DNA from: Rhizobium sp. Root1203
GTDB taxonomy: Bacteria > Pseudomonadota > Alphaproteobacteria > Rhizobiales > Rhizobiaceae
NCBI RefSeq assembly: GCF_001424945.1
Contig: NZ_LMCW01000008.1
Span: forward strand, 3,867 to 67,866
Reading direction: 5' to 3'
DNA: 64,000 nucleotides
Part shown: positions 1 through 9,416 of the stretch, piece after piece
Numbering within the stretch: the first letter of the stretch is position 1
How the letters are laid out: the number at the start of each line of letters is the position of its first letter
Program-made: the position numbers and the translations under genes
The notes under the pieces: model-generated
Database searches by the model: none
Seen by the model: the letters and a program-made list of their open reading frames with translations, nothing else
Told to the model about the DNA's origin: nothing

Positions 1-66
1 GGCGCAAGCGCCGAGACCCCGCCCATCACGCCTGGTGCGGCTCAAGGCATCCGTAGCGAGGCTTGA
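1..66 (+). CDS. traC: TraC, C-terminal fragment (conjugal transfer)
   Basis: Frame 1 is open from the window edge to a TGA at 64-66 and encodes about 21 residues, ending in a low-complexity Ala/Pro/Gly tail. In Ti-type transfer systems traC lies directly upstream of traD and traG, and that order is what supports this call. The tail itself carries no diagnostic motif. TraC is an accessory protein of DNA processing at oriT in that family. The start, and presumably oriT, lie to the left of the window. Confidence 0.45.
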   Translation, partial: GASAETPPITPGAAQGIRSEA

Positions 67-70
67 GCGG

Positions 71-286
71 ATGCAACGGACCACGACAAAGAACGCGCGC
101 AAGACGGACACACGGGAGAAAATCGCGCTCGGCGGTCTGATCGTGAAGGCCGGCCTCCGGTTCGAAAAACGGGCGCTTCTGCTCGGAGCCATGATCGAGC
201 TCGCCCGGCGGCTGAACTCGGATGCAGGCGAACGAGAACGACTGACGGCGATCGGTGCGGAGGCATTCAAAAGTGATGTTGAATAG
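71..286 (+). CDS. traD: TraD, small conjugal transfer protein
   Basis: This 71-residue basic protein has the core pattern [15 protein letters not shown] followed by a helical [17 protein letters not shown] segment, which is the TraD signature of Ti and symbiotic plasmids. TraD there is a small accessory factor in conjugative DNA processing. The ATG at 71 was chosen because it gives the usual family length and lies four bases after the traC stop. An in-frame GTG at 35 would add 12 residues and overlap traC. The 3' end overlaps the traG start, as expected for coupled translation. Confidence 0.8.
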   Translation: MQRTTTKNARKTDTREKIALGGLIVKAGLRFEKRALLLGAMIELARRLNSDAGERERLTAIGAEAFKSDVE

Positions 287-2264
287 GGTCGCGCTGTTTG
301 CCGTTCCGCTGATATTGATGATCGCTATCGCGATCGGCCTGACCGGGAGTGCCTCTTGGCTTGCCGGGTTCGGCAAGACCGAAACAGCTCGGCTCACGCT
401 CGGACGCGTCGGTGTCGCCCTGCCTTACGTCGGCGCCGCAATCCTTGGCATGAGCTTTCTGTTTGCGTCCGCAGGATCAGCCAGCATCAAGTCTGGTGGC
501 TGGAGCGTCGTCGCCGGCAGCGTCGCGACGATTTCCATTGCCGCTCTGCGGGAAACGACGCGACTGGTGGGTCTCGCAGGCCAGCTAGCCTCCACCAAAA
601 CCGTCATTACTTATCTTGACCCGGCGACGGCTATCGGAGCGTTCGCCGCGCTTCTCGCCGGGTGCTTTGCGCTACGCGTCGCACTCAAGGGCAATGCGGC
701 GTTTGCGCGCCGGGAACCGAAACGCATCGGCGGCAAGCGTGCCCTGCACGGAGAGGCCGCCTGGATGACGTTGCGAGATGCGCAAAAGCTTTTTGGCCAC
801 GCCGGCGGCATCGTCATTGGCGAGTGCTACCGCGTCGATCATGACAGCGAGGCCGCGCGAGCATTTCGGGCCGATAGTCACGAGACCTGGGGGGCCGGAG
901 GCAAGTCTCCGCTTCTTTGCTTTGACGGCTCATTCGGCTCGTCGCACGGTATCGTATTTGCGGGATCCGGTGGTTTTAAGACGACGTCGGTCACGATCCC
1001 GACAGCTCTTAAGTGGGGCGGCACGCTCGTCGTGCTCGATCCGTCGCATGAAGTGGCGCCGATGGTCGCAAGGCATCGCGAACAGGCAGGACGGCGGATC
1101 CGGACACTCGACCCGAGGCGTCCCCAAAGCGGCTTCAACGCGCTGGACTGGATCGGCCGGTTCGGCGGAACGAAGGAAGAAGACATTGCCGCGGTCGCCT
1201 CGTGGATCATGAGCGAGAGCGGGCGCGCAAGCGGCGTACGTGACGACTTCTTCCGTGCATCCGGATTGCAGCTCTTGATCGCAATCATCGCCGACGTCTG
1301 CCTGTCAGGACACACAGAGAAAGAACACCAGACGCTACGGCGGGTTCGCGCCAATCTGTCCGAGCCGGAGCCGAAACTGCGTCAACGGCTACAGGACATC
1401 TATGACAACTCGGATTCGGACTTCGTGAAGGAAAACGTTGCCGCCTTCGTCAACATGACTCCTGAGACTTTCAGCGGTGTTTACGCCAATGCGATCAAGG
1501 AGACGCATTGGCTCTCTTATCCCAACTACGCGGCTCTCGTCTCCGGCTCCAGCTTCTCGACGGACGACATCGCGTCGGGAAGGACCGACGTCTTCATCAA
1601 CATTGACTTGAAGACTCTGGAGACTCACGCCGGCCTGACGCGCGTCATTGTCGGCTCTTTCCTGAACGCTATCTACAATCGCGATGGCGCCATGAATGGT
1701 CGCGCACTCTTCCTCCTCGATGAAGTTGCGAGGCTAGGGTATATGCGGATCCTGGAAACGGCGCGTGATGCCGGCCGCAAGTACGGGATCATGCTGACAA
1801 TGATCTACCAGTCGCTCGGCCAGTTGCGAGAAACCTACGGCGGCCGAGACGCCTCGAGCAAATGGTTCGAAAGCGCGAGCTGGATCTCGTTTGCGGCGGT
1901 CAATGATCCGGAGACGGCCGAATATATCTCTCGCCGATGCGGAACGACTACGGTCGAGATCGAGCAGGTCAGCCGCAGCTCCCAGGCGCGGGGATCGTCG
2001 CAAACGCGCTCGAAGCAGCTTGCGGCGCGACTGCTCATTCAGCCGCATGAAGTCCTGCTCATGCGCGCGGACGAGCAGATCGTCTTCACGGCGGGCAATG
2101 CACCGCTGCGATGCGGCCGCGCAATGTGGTTTCGACGCGACGATATGAAGGCATGCGTCGGCCAGAATAGATTTCATTCAGAGGCCGGCAGCACGACGGT
2201 GGAGCTTGCTTCCGTGGATTCCGCAAACATCGATGAAGCCGCACGTGAAGAGGGGCAAGGCTGA
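276..2264 (+). CDS. traG: TraG, type IV coupling protein (VirD4/TraG family)
   Basis: This 662-residue inner-membrane ATPase links the relaxosome to the mating-pair channel during conjugation. Hydrophobic N-terminal segments (about residues 1-130) precede a Walker A-like GSGGFKTTS near residue 230 and a Walker [12 protein letters not shown] near residue 480, both typical of TraG. The ATG at 276 overlaps the end of traD by 11 bases and has GGAGG about 12 bases upstream. A GTG at 255 would add seven residues. The gene appears intact. No relaxase gene or oriT is visible in this window, so they would have to lie to the left. Confidence 0.93.
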   Translation: MLNRVALFAVPLILMIAIAIGLTGSASWLAGFGKTETARLTLGRVGVALPYVGAAILGMSFLFASAGSASIKSGGWSVVAGSVATISIAALRETTRLVGLAGQLASTKTVITYLDPATAIGAFAALLAGCFALRVALKGNAAFARREPKRIGGKRALHGEAAWMTLRDAQKLFGHAGGIVIGECYRVDHDSEAARAFRADSHETWGAGGKSPLLCFDGSFGSSHGIVFAGSGGFKTTSVTIPTALKWGGTLVVLDPSHEVAPMVARHREQAGRRIRTLDPRRPQSGFNALDWIGRFGGTKEEDIAAVASWIMSESGRASGVRDDFFRASGLQLLIAIIADVCLSGHTEKEHQTLRRVRANLSEPEPKLRQRLQDIYDNSDSDFVKENVAAFVNMTPETFSGVYANAIKETHWLSYPNYAALVSGSSFSTDDIASGRTDVFINIDLKTLETHAGLTRVIVGSFLNAIYNRDGAMNGRALFLLDEVARLGYMRILETARDAGRKYGIMLTMIYQSLGQLRETYGGRDASSKWFESASWISFAAVNDPETAEYISRRCGTTTVEIEQVSRSSQARGSSQTRSKQLAARLLIQPHEVLLMRADEQIVFTAGNAPLRCGRAMWFRRDDMKACVGQNRFHSEAGSTTVELASVDSANIDEAAREEGQG

Positions 2265-2570
2265 TCGTCTGACAGCTCGCAACGACGATGGTGCCGGGGC
2301 CGAGTCTCCTCATTCGGCGGCTATGGGGCACCACGGCATTGCGTCTCGCTGCAGGATCGTCACCTAAGGACGAAACCCGTCAGGTTTGGTGAGGCAGCGG
2401 CTGCGAATAAAGCCATCCGCCACAGGCGGCCCGCCCGGAAAAGCTAACCTTCCTGCATCACCGAAATGAATCGATGAGGTGGAACCGATTCAAAACTGTC
2501 GTTGGACGTTGAACCCTGAAAACGGGATGCTGACGGCATGATCGCACAACCCTAAGATCCGAGCCGCAAC

Positions 2571-2786
2571 ATGGCCCGGTTCTACGCGATGTCGATCGAT
2601 CCGACACTGTTCGGCGACGCCTGCCTGACGCGAAGGTGGGGTCGTATCGGAGCGAAAGGCCAGATTAAGACCCATCTCTTCGAGCGAGAGCAGGATGCTG
2701 TAGAACTGTTCCTGGACTTGATCCGCCAGAAGCGGGGCCGCGGCTATGCCACCGTCACCCCTGATCGGCGCTCCGCCGTCCCCTAA
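2571..2786 (+). CDS. WGR domain protein, probably 5'-truncated
   Basis: The 71-residue product carries the WGR hallmark LTRRWGRIGAKGQ followed by a helix (ELFLDLIRQKRGRGY). WGR domains bind nucleic acid ends in PARPs, and many rhizobial plasmids carry stand-alone copies. The usual protein has about 15-20 further N-terminal residues containing the first beta strand. Here an upstream in-frame ATG at 2538 starts MIAQP, then a TAA at 2553 interrupts, and DPSRN resumes the family pattern. The gap fits loss of roughly 24 bases. A short form starting at 2571 may be made, but it would lack the first strand. Confidence 0.6.
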   Translation: MARFYAMSIDPTLFGDACLTRRWGRIGAKGQIKTHLFEREQDAVELFLDLIRQKRGRGYATVTPDRRSAVP

Positions 2787-2915
2787 AAATCTCCCAAGTG
2801 CTTTCAGGGCTATTGCGAGACGGATGAAACCTGGGGTTACGCTCGTTTTGGTCAGGCTTAGGCTTTCCATGGCACGGGAAGAGAGGCCCCGCCGGCAGGC
2901 GGAGCCTCGATATCC

Positions 2916-3221
2916 TTACTCCCGGTTTTGCCGGGACCAGATCAGCTGGTAGCCATCCTCGACTTCGGCAAGCGTCGCGTAGATCGGAGCCGGGAAGCTC
3001 GGATCGTCGAGCTTGACCGAGAGGTAGTCGCGGTCGCTCTCGCTGGAACGCTTTTGCCAAGCAGCGCCAAGCTCGACGGCACCCGCGTAAATCCGGTACT
3101 GCGGGCCCTTGTCGGTCGGATTTTCGACGCGGGCGATGCGCACCTTGACGTTGAGGGCGAGGGTACGGATGGCGCCGTTGAAGCCGTTCTCGGTGGAGCT
3201 GAAGATGCCGATGGTAGCCAT
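2916..3221 (-). CDS. DUF736 family protein
   Basis: This 101-residue protein begins [20 protein letters not shown] and contains the [13 protein letters not shown] segment that marks the DUF736 family, which is common on rhizobial and other alphaproteobacterial plasmids. Its biochemical function is unknown. The ATG at 3221 is preceded by AAAGGA at a good distance. It lies opposite to its neighbours and appears to be transcribed alone. A longer reading from a TTG at 3335 is unlikely, because the added residues do not resemble the family. Confidence 0.88.
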   Translation of the reverse strand: MATIGIFSSTENGFNGAIRTLALNVKVRIARVENPTDKGPQYRIYAGAVELGAAWQKRSSESDRDYLSVKLDDPSFPAPIYATLAEVEDGYQLIWSRQNRE

Positions 3222-3927
3222 TGTCGTGTTCCTTTCGGTGTTCGGGCCGCTCCATTGCGGCCTCGATGGCAGTCGCAAAGACCGGAGACGATCGGACCGC
3301 ACCTCATTAGGCCGGAATGCAACGCAGGGCGGCAAGTTGTAGAATTCTCAGAGGGAGAGGAGGGTGGCGCAGCCACCCGGGGGGATAAATCTACAAACGG
3401 CCGTTGCGGGAGAACGATCGAGGCAAAGCCGCTCTCCGGTCAGACGAGTCCGCAGATGGAGCACCGGAGATTGCGATTGAAGAGGACAAACGCGTTTTTC
3501 AGCGACCAATCCTGGATCGCGGCCGGTCTTCGGCGGTCTGGTCGCACAGGCCATCTGCGTGAGTGGCGATATCACCAGCAAAAGAACCGAGGCGTCAAGC
3601 CAACAGCTGACCGTATGAAACCCGCGCTATCGTTCGCGATACAGTCATCGGCAGGAGGATCAATGCGCCAACAAAGCAAGCCTTCCTTCCAGCAGGGAAT
3701 CGCCCTCCTGCGGACGCGACCCGGCACAAAGGCTTGGTGGATCTGCATGAAGGCTGCGTCGCGCCCGACAATGGCGAGTAAACTTTCAATTCTCGTAGGT
3801 GATGTCATGTACCTTTGTACAATTCGTTTTGCTACGCTTTTGTCCCATCATGCAGTTCTGGCGACCAGGGTCTTGCATTTCGATGCACAGCCCTAGCTAC
3901 CGTTGGATGGTTGAAGAGGGATTGAAC
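3222..3927. other. Intergenic region without a supportable gene
   Basis: No reading frame here resembles a protein. A perfect seven-base hairpin with a GCA loop (GGGTGGC/GCCACCC) lies at 3362-3378. The region must hold the promoters of the divergent DUF736 and CDC48-like genes, but no clear -35/-10 pair was recognised. Confidence 0.5.
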
Positions 3928-6183
3928 ATGTCTGTTTCCGACGATCAGGTTTTCACATTGCAAGTCGCCAACATGAGACCTCAGGATGCGGGTGCGAGTA
4001 TCGCGCGTCTTTCTACCAGTGCAATGGCAAAGCTCGGAATACGAGAAGGCGACCTTGTGGAGCTCGTTGGGAAGCGGCACACGGCCGCCGTCGCGGTAAG
4101 ACCCTATCCTGACGATGACGGACTGAATATAATTCGCCTCGATGGTCTTCAGCGCGTTAACGCCGGGATATCAAGTGGCGACCACATTGAAGTTCGCAAA
4201 GCCGACGCCCGCCCGGCCATCAAGGTAATCCTTGCGCCTGCACAGAAGAACATGATGTTGCAGGGTTCCGGCGACGCTTTGCAGCGTACGTTCCTGCATA
4301 GACCGATGACGTCGGGCGACGTTGTGTCCACGTCAGTTCAGCAGCGGATACAGGACCCGCGTGTCGCCAACTTCCCGGCTTACGGCCTTCAGGAAATTCG
4401 CCTTGTTGTCGTTTCGACACAGCCCCGCGGTATTGTCCAGGTGACGGCAGAAACCACAGTCGAACTTCGTCCTCAATTCGAAGAACCCAAGGAAGCACGG
4501 CGGGCTGACGTCACATACGACGACATTGGCGGACTAGGTTCGTCGGTCGATCAGGTCAGGGAGATGGTCGAATTGCCGCTTCGCCATCCAGAGCTCTTTC
4601 AGCGACTGGGGATCGATCCTCCAAAGGGCGTCCTCCTGTACGGTCCACCGGGAACGGGCAAAACGCTTCTTGCGCGCGCGGTTGCCAACGAAACCGAGGC
4701 AAATTTCTTCCACATAGCGGGTCCCGAAATCATGGGTAGCCGCTACGGTGAATCCGAAGAGCGCTTGAGACAAGTGTTCCAGGAGGCCGCACAAAATGCA
4801 CCGTCCATCATCTTTATCGATGAGATCGACTCGATCGCCCCGAAACGTGAGCAGGTAACCGGCGAGGTCGAGCGCCGTATCGTTGCGCAGCTTTTGACGT
4901 TGATGGATGGACTAGAACCACGCCAGAACATCGTAGTGATCGGTGCGACGAACAGGCGTGACGCCATCGATGAGGCGCTCAGAAGGCCGGGCCGGTTCGA
5001 CCGAGAAATTGTAATAGGCGTTCCTGATCAGAGGGGCAGACGCGAAGTGCTGGCGATCCACACAAGAGGCATGCCGCTCGCCGAGGGAACCGACCTCGAC
5101 GAGATTGCGAGAACGACCTACGGCTTTGTCGGCGCGGACCTTGGTGCGCTGGTGCGGGAAGCCGCCATGGATGCGCTTCGCCGAGTGTTGCCCGACATCA
5201 ATCTCAGAGAAGGCATTCCGGCAGAGGTGCTGGAAAATTTGATGGTTTCCCAGGAAGACTTCGCGACGGCGATGAAGCGTATCCAGCCATCCGCGCTCCG
5301 CGAAATTATGATTCAGGCTCCGAATGTGCGGTGGGACGACGTCGGCGGTCTGGACGAGGCGCAGTCGAGGCTCAGGGAGGGCGTAGAGCTGCCCCTCCGC
5401 TCGCCGCAGTCTTTCAAACGAATGGGTATTCGACCCGCAAAGGGTTTCCTGCTGTTTGGCCCACCCGGCACAGGCAAGACTTTGCTGGCAAAGGCCGTCG
5501 CCCGCGAGGCAGAGGCGAATTTCGTTGCCACGAAGTCTTCCGATCTTCTCTCGAAGTGGTACGGGGAGTCGGAGCAGCAGGTATCGAGGCTGTTCGAGCG
5601 GGCCAGACAGGTCGCCCCGACAGTGATCTTCATCGACGAGATTGACTCTTTGGCCCCCGCCCGAGGCGGCGGACTAGGAGAGCCAGCCGTGACGGAGCGC
5701 GTCGTCAATACGTTGCTGGCGGAAATGGATGGCCTCGAAGACATGCAGGGCGTCGTCGTCATGGCTGCGACAAACCGCCCTAATCTTCTCGATCCGGCGT
5801 TGCTTAGACCTGGCCGGTTCGACGAACTTGTCTATGTTCCCGTGCCGGATTTCGGCGGCAGGCTGAAAATCCTTGGTATTCATACGAAGAAGATGCCGTT
5901 GTCCGATAACGTCGACCTGGATGATCTTGCTCAGAAGACCGCACGATTTACCGGCGCGGACCTGGAAGACCTGACGCGGCGTGCTGGTCTGATCGCGCTC
6001 AGACAATCCATCGACGCGACGACTGTGACGGACGAACATTTCGCCAAAGCTCTCGAAGAGGTAAGGCCATCGGTAACGCCAGAGATGGAGAGGGATTACG
6101 AAGAAATGCTGCGGACCCTTCGCCAGGAAAGTCCGCAACGAACACAGATTGGATTCACACCGCTGCGCCAAGCGGCCGAATAG
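3928..6183 (+). CDS. CDC48/VAT-like AAA+ ATPase with two ATPase rings
   Basis: This 751-residue cytoplasmic unfoldase has the full CDC48 plan. An N-terminal double-psi barrel (about 1-190) is followed by D1 with Walker A GPPGTGKT near 239 and Walker B FIDEID near 295. D2 follows with a second GPPGTGKT near 511 and FIDEID near 569. Arginine-finger motifs RPGRFD occur in both rings, and D2 has an aromatic pore loop (KWYGESE). Archaeal and eukaryotic homologues extract and unfold proteins using ATP. Bacterial copies are uncommon but known in rhizobia. The ATG at 3928 follows GAAGAGGG; an upstream ATG at 3799 adds a segment unlike the family. No adaptor or protease gene is adjacent. Confidence 0.93.
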   Translation: MSVSDDQVFTLQVANMRPQDAGASIARLSTSAMAKLGIREGDLVELVGKRHTAAVAVRPYPDDDGLNIIRLDGLQRVNAGISSGDHIEVRKADARPAIKVILAPAQKNMMLQGSGDALQRTFLHRPMTSGDVVSTSVQQRIQDPRVANFPAYGLQEIRLVVVSTQPRGIVQVTAETTVELRPQFEEPKEARRADVTYDDIGGLGSSVDQVREMVELPLRHPELFQRLGIDPPKGVLLYGPPGTGKTLLARAVANETEANFFHIAGPEIMGSRYGESEERLRQVFQEAAQNAPSIIFIDEIDSIAPKREQVTGEVERRIVAQLLTLMDGLEPRQNIVVIGATNRRDAIDEALRRPGRFDREIVIGVPDQRGRREVLAIHTRGMPLAEGTDLDEIARTTYGFVGADLGALVREAAMDALRRVLPDINLREGIPAEVLENLMVSQEDFATAMKRIQPSALREIMIQAPNVRWDDVGGLDEAQSRLREGVELPLRSPQSFKRMGIRPAKGFLLFGPPGTGKTLLAKAVAREAEANFVATKSSDLLSKWYGESEQQVSRLFERARQVAPTVIFIDEIDSLAPARGGGLGEPAVTERVVNTLLAEMDGLEDMQGVVVMAATNRPNLLDPALLRPGRFDELVYVPVPDFGGRLKILGIHTKKMPLSDNVDLDDLAQKTARFTGADLEDLTRRAGLIALRQSIDATTVTDEHFAKALEEVRPSVTPEMERDYEEMLRTLRQESPQRTQIGFTPLRQAAE

Positions 6184-6558
6184 GCTATCCGACCTCGTCC
6201 GCCGACTAAGGTGGCAACGCGAGCCGCAGGAGGCTGTCGCATCATCGCGAACTCGTCGACCGGCTACATCTTCCTCTACGACTCCGATGCAAGAACCAAG
6301 CGTCGGTCCAGTTCCCGCGCAGACCGGTCACGGAGATGCTTGTGAGGACGGCGTTGCTTTGAAGGTTTAATGCGCCGCCGGGTGGCCTATTGCTATTCGG
6401 TCTTTCGGCGAGGCGGTGCGCGCTTAAAATAGGATTGAAGATCATGCAGTGGTTGCGAATGTGGGCCGACATCAATGTTTAGAGTTGCGCATAGTCGAGA
6501 TAGGCGGCAGGTCGAAGCTGGCGCAAACGAAATCCAGTTTGGTGAATGGTAGGGCGAG
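6184..6558. other. Intergenic region, nothing recognised
   Basis: The stretch between the CDC48-like gene and the GlxA-type regulator contains short open frames on both strands but none with protein-like composition, a family motif or a convincing ribosome binding site. It presumably carries the promoter of the regulator. Confidence 0.4.
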
Positions 6559-6671
6559 ATGAAAACGATAGGCGTGCTGGTCTTTGAGGGCGTTCAGTCC
6601 TTGGACGTTTGCGGGCCGCTGGATGTTTTCGCTGAGACCAATGCCGTCGTTGGACCGACAAAGGTTACCAC
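6559..6671 (+). pseudogene. N-terminal fragment of the GlxA-type regulator, separated by a frameshift
   Basis: An ATG at 6559 opens a frame reading MKTIGVLVFEGVQSLDVCGP, the expected start of the DJ-1/PfpI domain of GlxA-family regulators. The frame runs into a TGA at 6670. The natural continuation (DKGYHVTLIG) is in another frame, and restoring one base after position 6657 joins the two exactly. This is either a real one-base deletion or a sequencing error. Confidence 0.75.
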
Positions 6672-7517
6672 GTGACATTGATCGGGCCGGGACGAGCGCC
6701 TTTTGCAGCTTCAAACCGAATGTTGCTTGCCGCCGACGCCGACTATTCCGAAGCAATCGGTCCGTTTGACCTCTTCCTCGTCGCCGGTGGCCCTGAACTT
6801 CCAACCAGGGACACCTCACGTGAACTAATCGAATGTATCGTGCGCCTATCGAATTCAAGCGTTGTCTACGGTTCAATTTGCACCGGTGCGTTTATGCTTG
6901 GCGCCGCTGGACTACTGGACGGCCGTAGGGTCACAACCCACTGGCAGAATGCCAAACAACTCGCGGCGCGCTTCCCGGCTGCCGACGTGGACTTCGACAA
7001 GATCTTCCTGAGGGATGGTCGCCTGATCACCTCGGCCGGCGTAACCGCCGGGATCGATCTAGCGCTGGCTCTCGTGCGCGAGGACCATGGCCCCGCGATA
7101 TCGCTCGCAGTTGCAAAGCGCCTGGTGGTCGTCGCGCAGCGACTTGGAGGTCAATCGCAATTCAGCCCCTATGTTGAGATGGGGACAGATGCCGCGTCGC
7201 CGATTTCGAGCATTGCAACCTATGTGATGGAAAATCTCAACCATGCCCTCTCAGTGGCAGAATTAGCGGCGACCGTTGCCATGAGCGAGAGGACGTTCGC
7301 GCGCGCTTTCGCGTCGGCAACCGGATCGACGCCTGCACAGTTCGTGGAGCGAGCGCGCGTCGACGCGGCGCGCGCTCTTCTGGAGGGAACCCACAAGCCC
7401 TTGAAGGTGATCTCGCACGAGTGCGGGTTCAAAAACCCGAAGCGCATGCGCGAGGTTTTTCTCAAGCGGCTGGGGGTACTACCCACACAGTATCGTGACC
7501 AGTTTTTGATCCGCTGA
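6672..7517 (+). CDS. GlxA family regulator (DJ-1/PfpI plus AraC HTH), 5' end frameshifted
   Basis: The 281-residue reading frame holds most of a DJ-1/PfpI-like sensor domain, including the nucleophile-elbow region SICTGAFMLGAAG, and then a C-terminal AraC helix-turn-helix (about residues 180-278, LSVAELAATVAMSERTFARA). GlxA-type proteins are transcription regulators whose sensor fold resembles isonitrile hydratase. The first 37 codons lie in a different frame at 6559-6669, so the GTG at 6672 is probably only a fallback start and the protein may be inactive. It converges with the HD hydrolase gene that ends at 7527 and could once have regulated the nearby HD genes. Confidence 0.8.
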   Translation: MTLIGPGRAPFAASNRMLLAADADYSEAIGPFDLFLVAGGPELPTRDTSRELIECIVRLSNSSVVYGSICTGAFMLGAAGLLDGRRVTTHWQNAKQLAARFPAADVDFDKIFLRDGRLITSAGVTAGIDLALALVREDHGPAISLAVAKRLVVVAQRLGGQSQFSPYVEMGTDAASPISSIATYVMENLNHALSVAELAATVAMSERTFARAFASATGSTPAQFVERARVDAARALLEGTHKPLKVISHECGFKNPKRMREVFLKRLGVLPTQYRDQFLIR

Positions 7518-7526
7518 TGGTAGCGC

Positions 7527-8177
7527 TCAGCTTTCCCACTTCGAGCTCAGTATGATGTCGACGAAGTTTTCGCGCTTGTAGGTGGGGTCCATATAGCTCA
7601 GCAGGTCCGCCTTGACGTTGCCGAACGTCGTTTGAGGCTTTTTGATCGTGCCGAGGCAGAAGGACGATAGGATGCCGTGCTTGAACCTGAGCCCACGGGG
7701 GTGACAACTGCAAATCTCCTCGCGCTCGGTGTCGGTGAAGTCATCGTAAGCGATGCCTAGCACATCCATTTCGACGCCGGCAGTGACGAGCGCGACCGTC
7801 GGGCGCTTGTGCTGCGGGATACCAGGTGTTGTGTGGAGTGCAATCGAGTCCCAGACGTCGTCGACGTCGCGTTCTGACAGGTCGTAGGCCGAGAGAAACT
7901 CGCGGGCGGCGTTTGCACCGTCAACCTCGAAACGCTCGGTGTCGCTGGCATACCGATCCATGATGCCCATGTCGTGAAACATGGCCCCGATGTAGAGAAG
8001 TTCAGGATCGTAGTCTAGATTCTTACGCTCCCCGGTTAATGCACCGAACAGGAAAACGCGACGGGAGTGGTGAAAAAGCAGCTCCGTTTCGGTGTCGCGG
8101 ACAAGTTCAGTGGCAGCTTTTGCCATCGCGCTGTCAGGAATTTTTATGCCGGCAACTACCTTCGCTTCGTCAATCAT
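7527..8177 (-). CDS. HD domain hydrolase, cyanamide hydratase-like (paralogue 1)
   Basis: This 216-residue cytoplasmic protein has the metal-binding HD pattern: HHS at 36-38, FHD at 67-69, ALHTT around H115 and MD at 137-138. The arrangement and length resemble the Ddi2/cyanamide hydratase group of HD proteins. The true substrate cannot be read from sequence. It has two paralogues within 5 kb (8564-9316 and 12465-13109), which share the FEVDGANAAR segment. The ATG at 8177 gives the same N-terminal length as the third copy. It is divergent from the exported copy. Confidence 0.85.
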   Translation of the reverse strand: MIDEAKVVAGIKIPDSAMAKAATELVRDTETELLFHHSRRVFLFGALTGERKNLDYDPELLYIGAMFHDMGIMDRYASDTERFEVDGANAAREFLSAYDLSERDVDDVWDSIALHTTPGIPQHKRPTVALVTAGVEMDVLGIAYDDFTDTEREEICSCHPRGLRFKHGILSSFCLGTIKKPQTTFGNVKADLLSYMDPTYKRENFVDIILSSKWES

Positions 8178-8563
8178 AATACGACCTCAAGGATTCGAAG
8201 AGAACGGCATCTCGGTGCCGGAGCGGTCGCTTAATCGCCGCTCGGCTCAACTTGCCACTTCCAGCGGGACGTTCAATTGGTTTAGGAGGCGGGTTTCTGC
8301 CAACAAGCGCCGTAAACCTGCCACGCTACCAAAACCCCTACCAAAGGATCTGCGGCAATCGCATCCTCCAGCAATCCGTTGAAGCCTGTGGGAACGGCTG
8401 GACGCGACGCGACCGCTTTCAGTTTCGGCGGTAAGCTCAAGGAACGTTGGAAGGCAGTGATACGACCCGGCATTCTCGACTGGTTCATCATTATTCGAAA
8501 TTCTTGGTCCTACTTCTTGGTCAAGCAGACAATTACATCCGGCTTGCGACAAGGAGAAATACC
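8178..8563. other. Divergent intergenic region between two HD hydrolase genes
   Basis: This 386-base stretch separates the divergent HD paralogues. It contains small open frames with no family resemblance. It should hold both promoters. No operator or terminator could be named with confidence. Confidence 0.4.
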
Positions 8564-9316
8564 ATGAACATCCGAACCATCGTCGTAGCCACCTGCGCCA
8601 CCCTTGCAGCGTTTGCTGGCCTGACTGGACTTTCGCAAGAAGGCCAAGCGGATCCGCTCCAGACGAATGTCAACGCGAGCAGCCCTGGTGCAGATATACC
8701 CGACACCGAATTGACACGCGAGGCGACGCGCCTCGTTCGGGAGGCGGAGGGCACCTTGCTGTTTGAGCACTCTGTCCGCGTCTATCAGTGGGCCGCCCTG
8801 GCGGGCAGACGCAAGGGCCTCACCTTTGATCCCGAGCTACTGTATGTAGCGGCCTTGTTTCATGACTTTGGTCTGACCAGCAGGTACGGTCATAGTCATC
8901 TGCGTTTCGAGGTGGACGGCGCAAACGCCGCACGCGATTTCTTGCGCAGCCATGGCGTGTCTGCGGATTCCAGCGAGAATATCTGGCTTGCGATTGCGCT
9001 GCATACAACCAACGGCATTTCTGTCAATCTTTCCCCAACCGCGGCGCTGGTTGCCGAAGGCGCCAATATGGATCTTGTCGGGGCAGGCTACGATGACTTC
9101 ACGAGCGCCGAGCGCAATGCCGTCGAGGCGGCTCATTCACACCCACCGCAGTTTGCGGATGCCTTCATGCAAATTCTCTACAACAGCCTTGAGCATCGGC
9201 CAGAGACGACACAAGGCACCGGGCTTGCCGATATCATGGCTTATAAAGATCCTGCCTTTCGCCGCAGGGACTTCAGCAATCTGATGCGGAACTCGAAATG
9301 GGCTGTCGGCGAGTAA
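8564..9316 (+). CDS. Exported HD domain hydrolase, cyanamide hydratase-like (paralogue 2)
   Basis: The 250-residue product starts with a signal peptide (hydrophobic core TIVVATCATLAAFAGLTGL, likely cleaved after GQA near residue 29), so this copy should act in the periplasm. The mature part has the same HD signature as its neighbours: EHS at 68-70, FHD at 99-101, ALHTT and MDLVG. AAGGAG sits eight bases upstream of the ATG at 8564, which decides the start over a longer frame from 8447. A quinone-reductase-like gene follows 100 bases downstream on the same strand. Export is unusual among HD proteins of this type. Confidence 0.86.
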   Translation: MNIRTIVVATCATLAAFAGLTGLSQEGQADPLQTNVNASSPGADIPDTELTREATRLVREAEGTLLFEHSVRVYQWAALAGRRKGLTFDPELLYVAALFHDFGLTSRYGHSHLRFEVDGANAARDFLRSHGVSADSSENIWLAIALHTTNGISVNLSPTAALVAEGANMDLVGAGYDDFTSAERNAVEAAHSHPPQFADAFMQILYNSLEHRPETTQGTGLADIMAYKDPAFRRRDFSNLMRNSKWAVGE

Positions 9317-9416
9317 GCCAACAGAGAGAAATAGCGCTTCCAGGAAAATCAAACTCACGGAGTTGATCATGACATTCGACACCACTAATCCGGATCCAGA
9401 CCAAGGAGATGCGTCC

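Noticed and set aside
2481..2503. GGAAC followed by GTT upstream of the WGR gene
   Set aside because: The spacing is 15 bases, outside the 17-18 seen for the other EcfG-type sites.
2928..3896. Long plus-strand frame of 322 codons opposite DUF736
   Set aside because: It is the antisense of the DUF736 gene extended into a gene-free region. Composition is unlike a protein and no motif is present.
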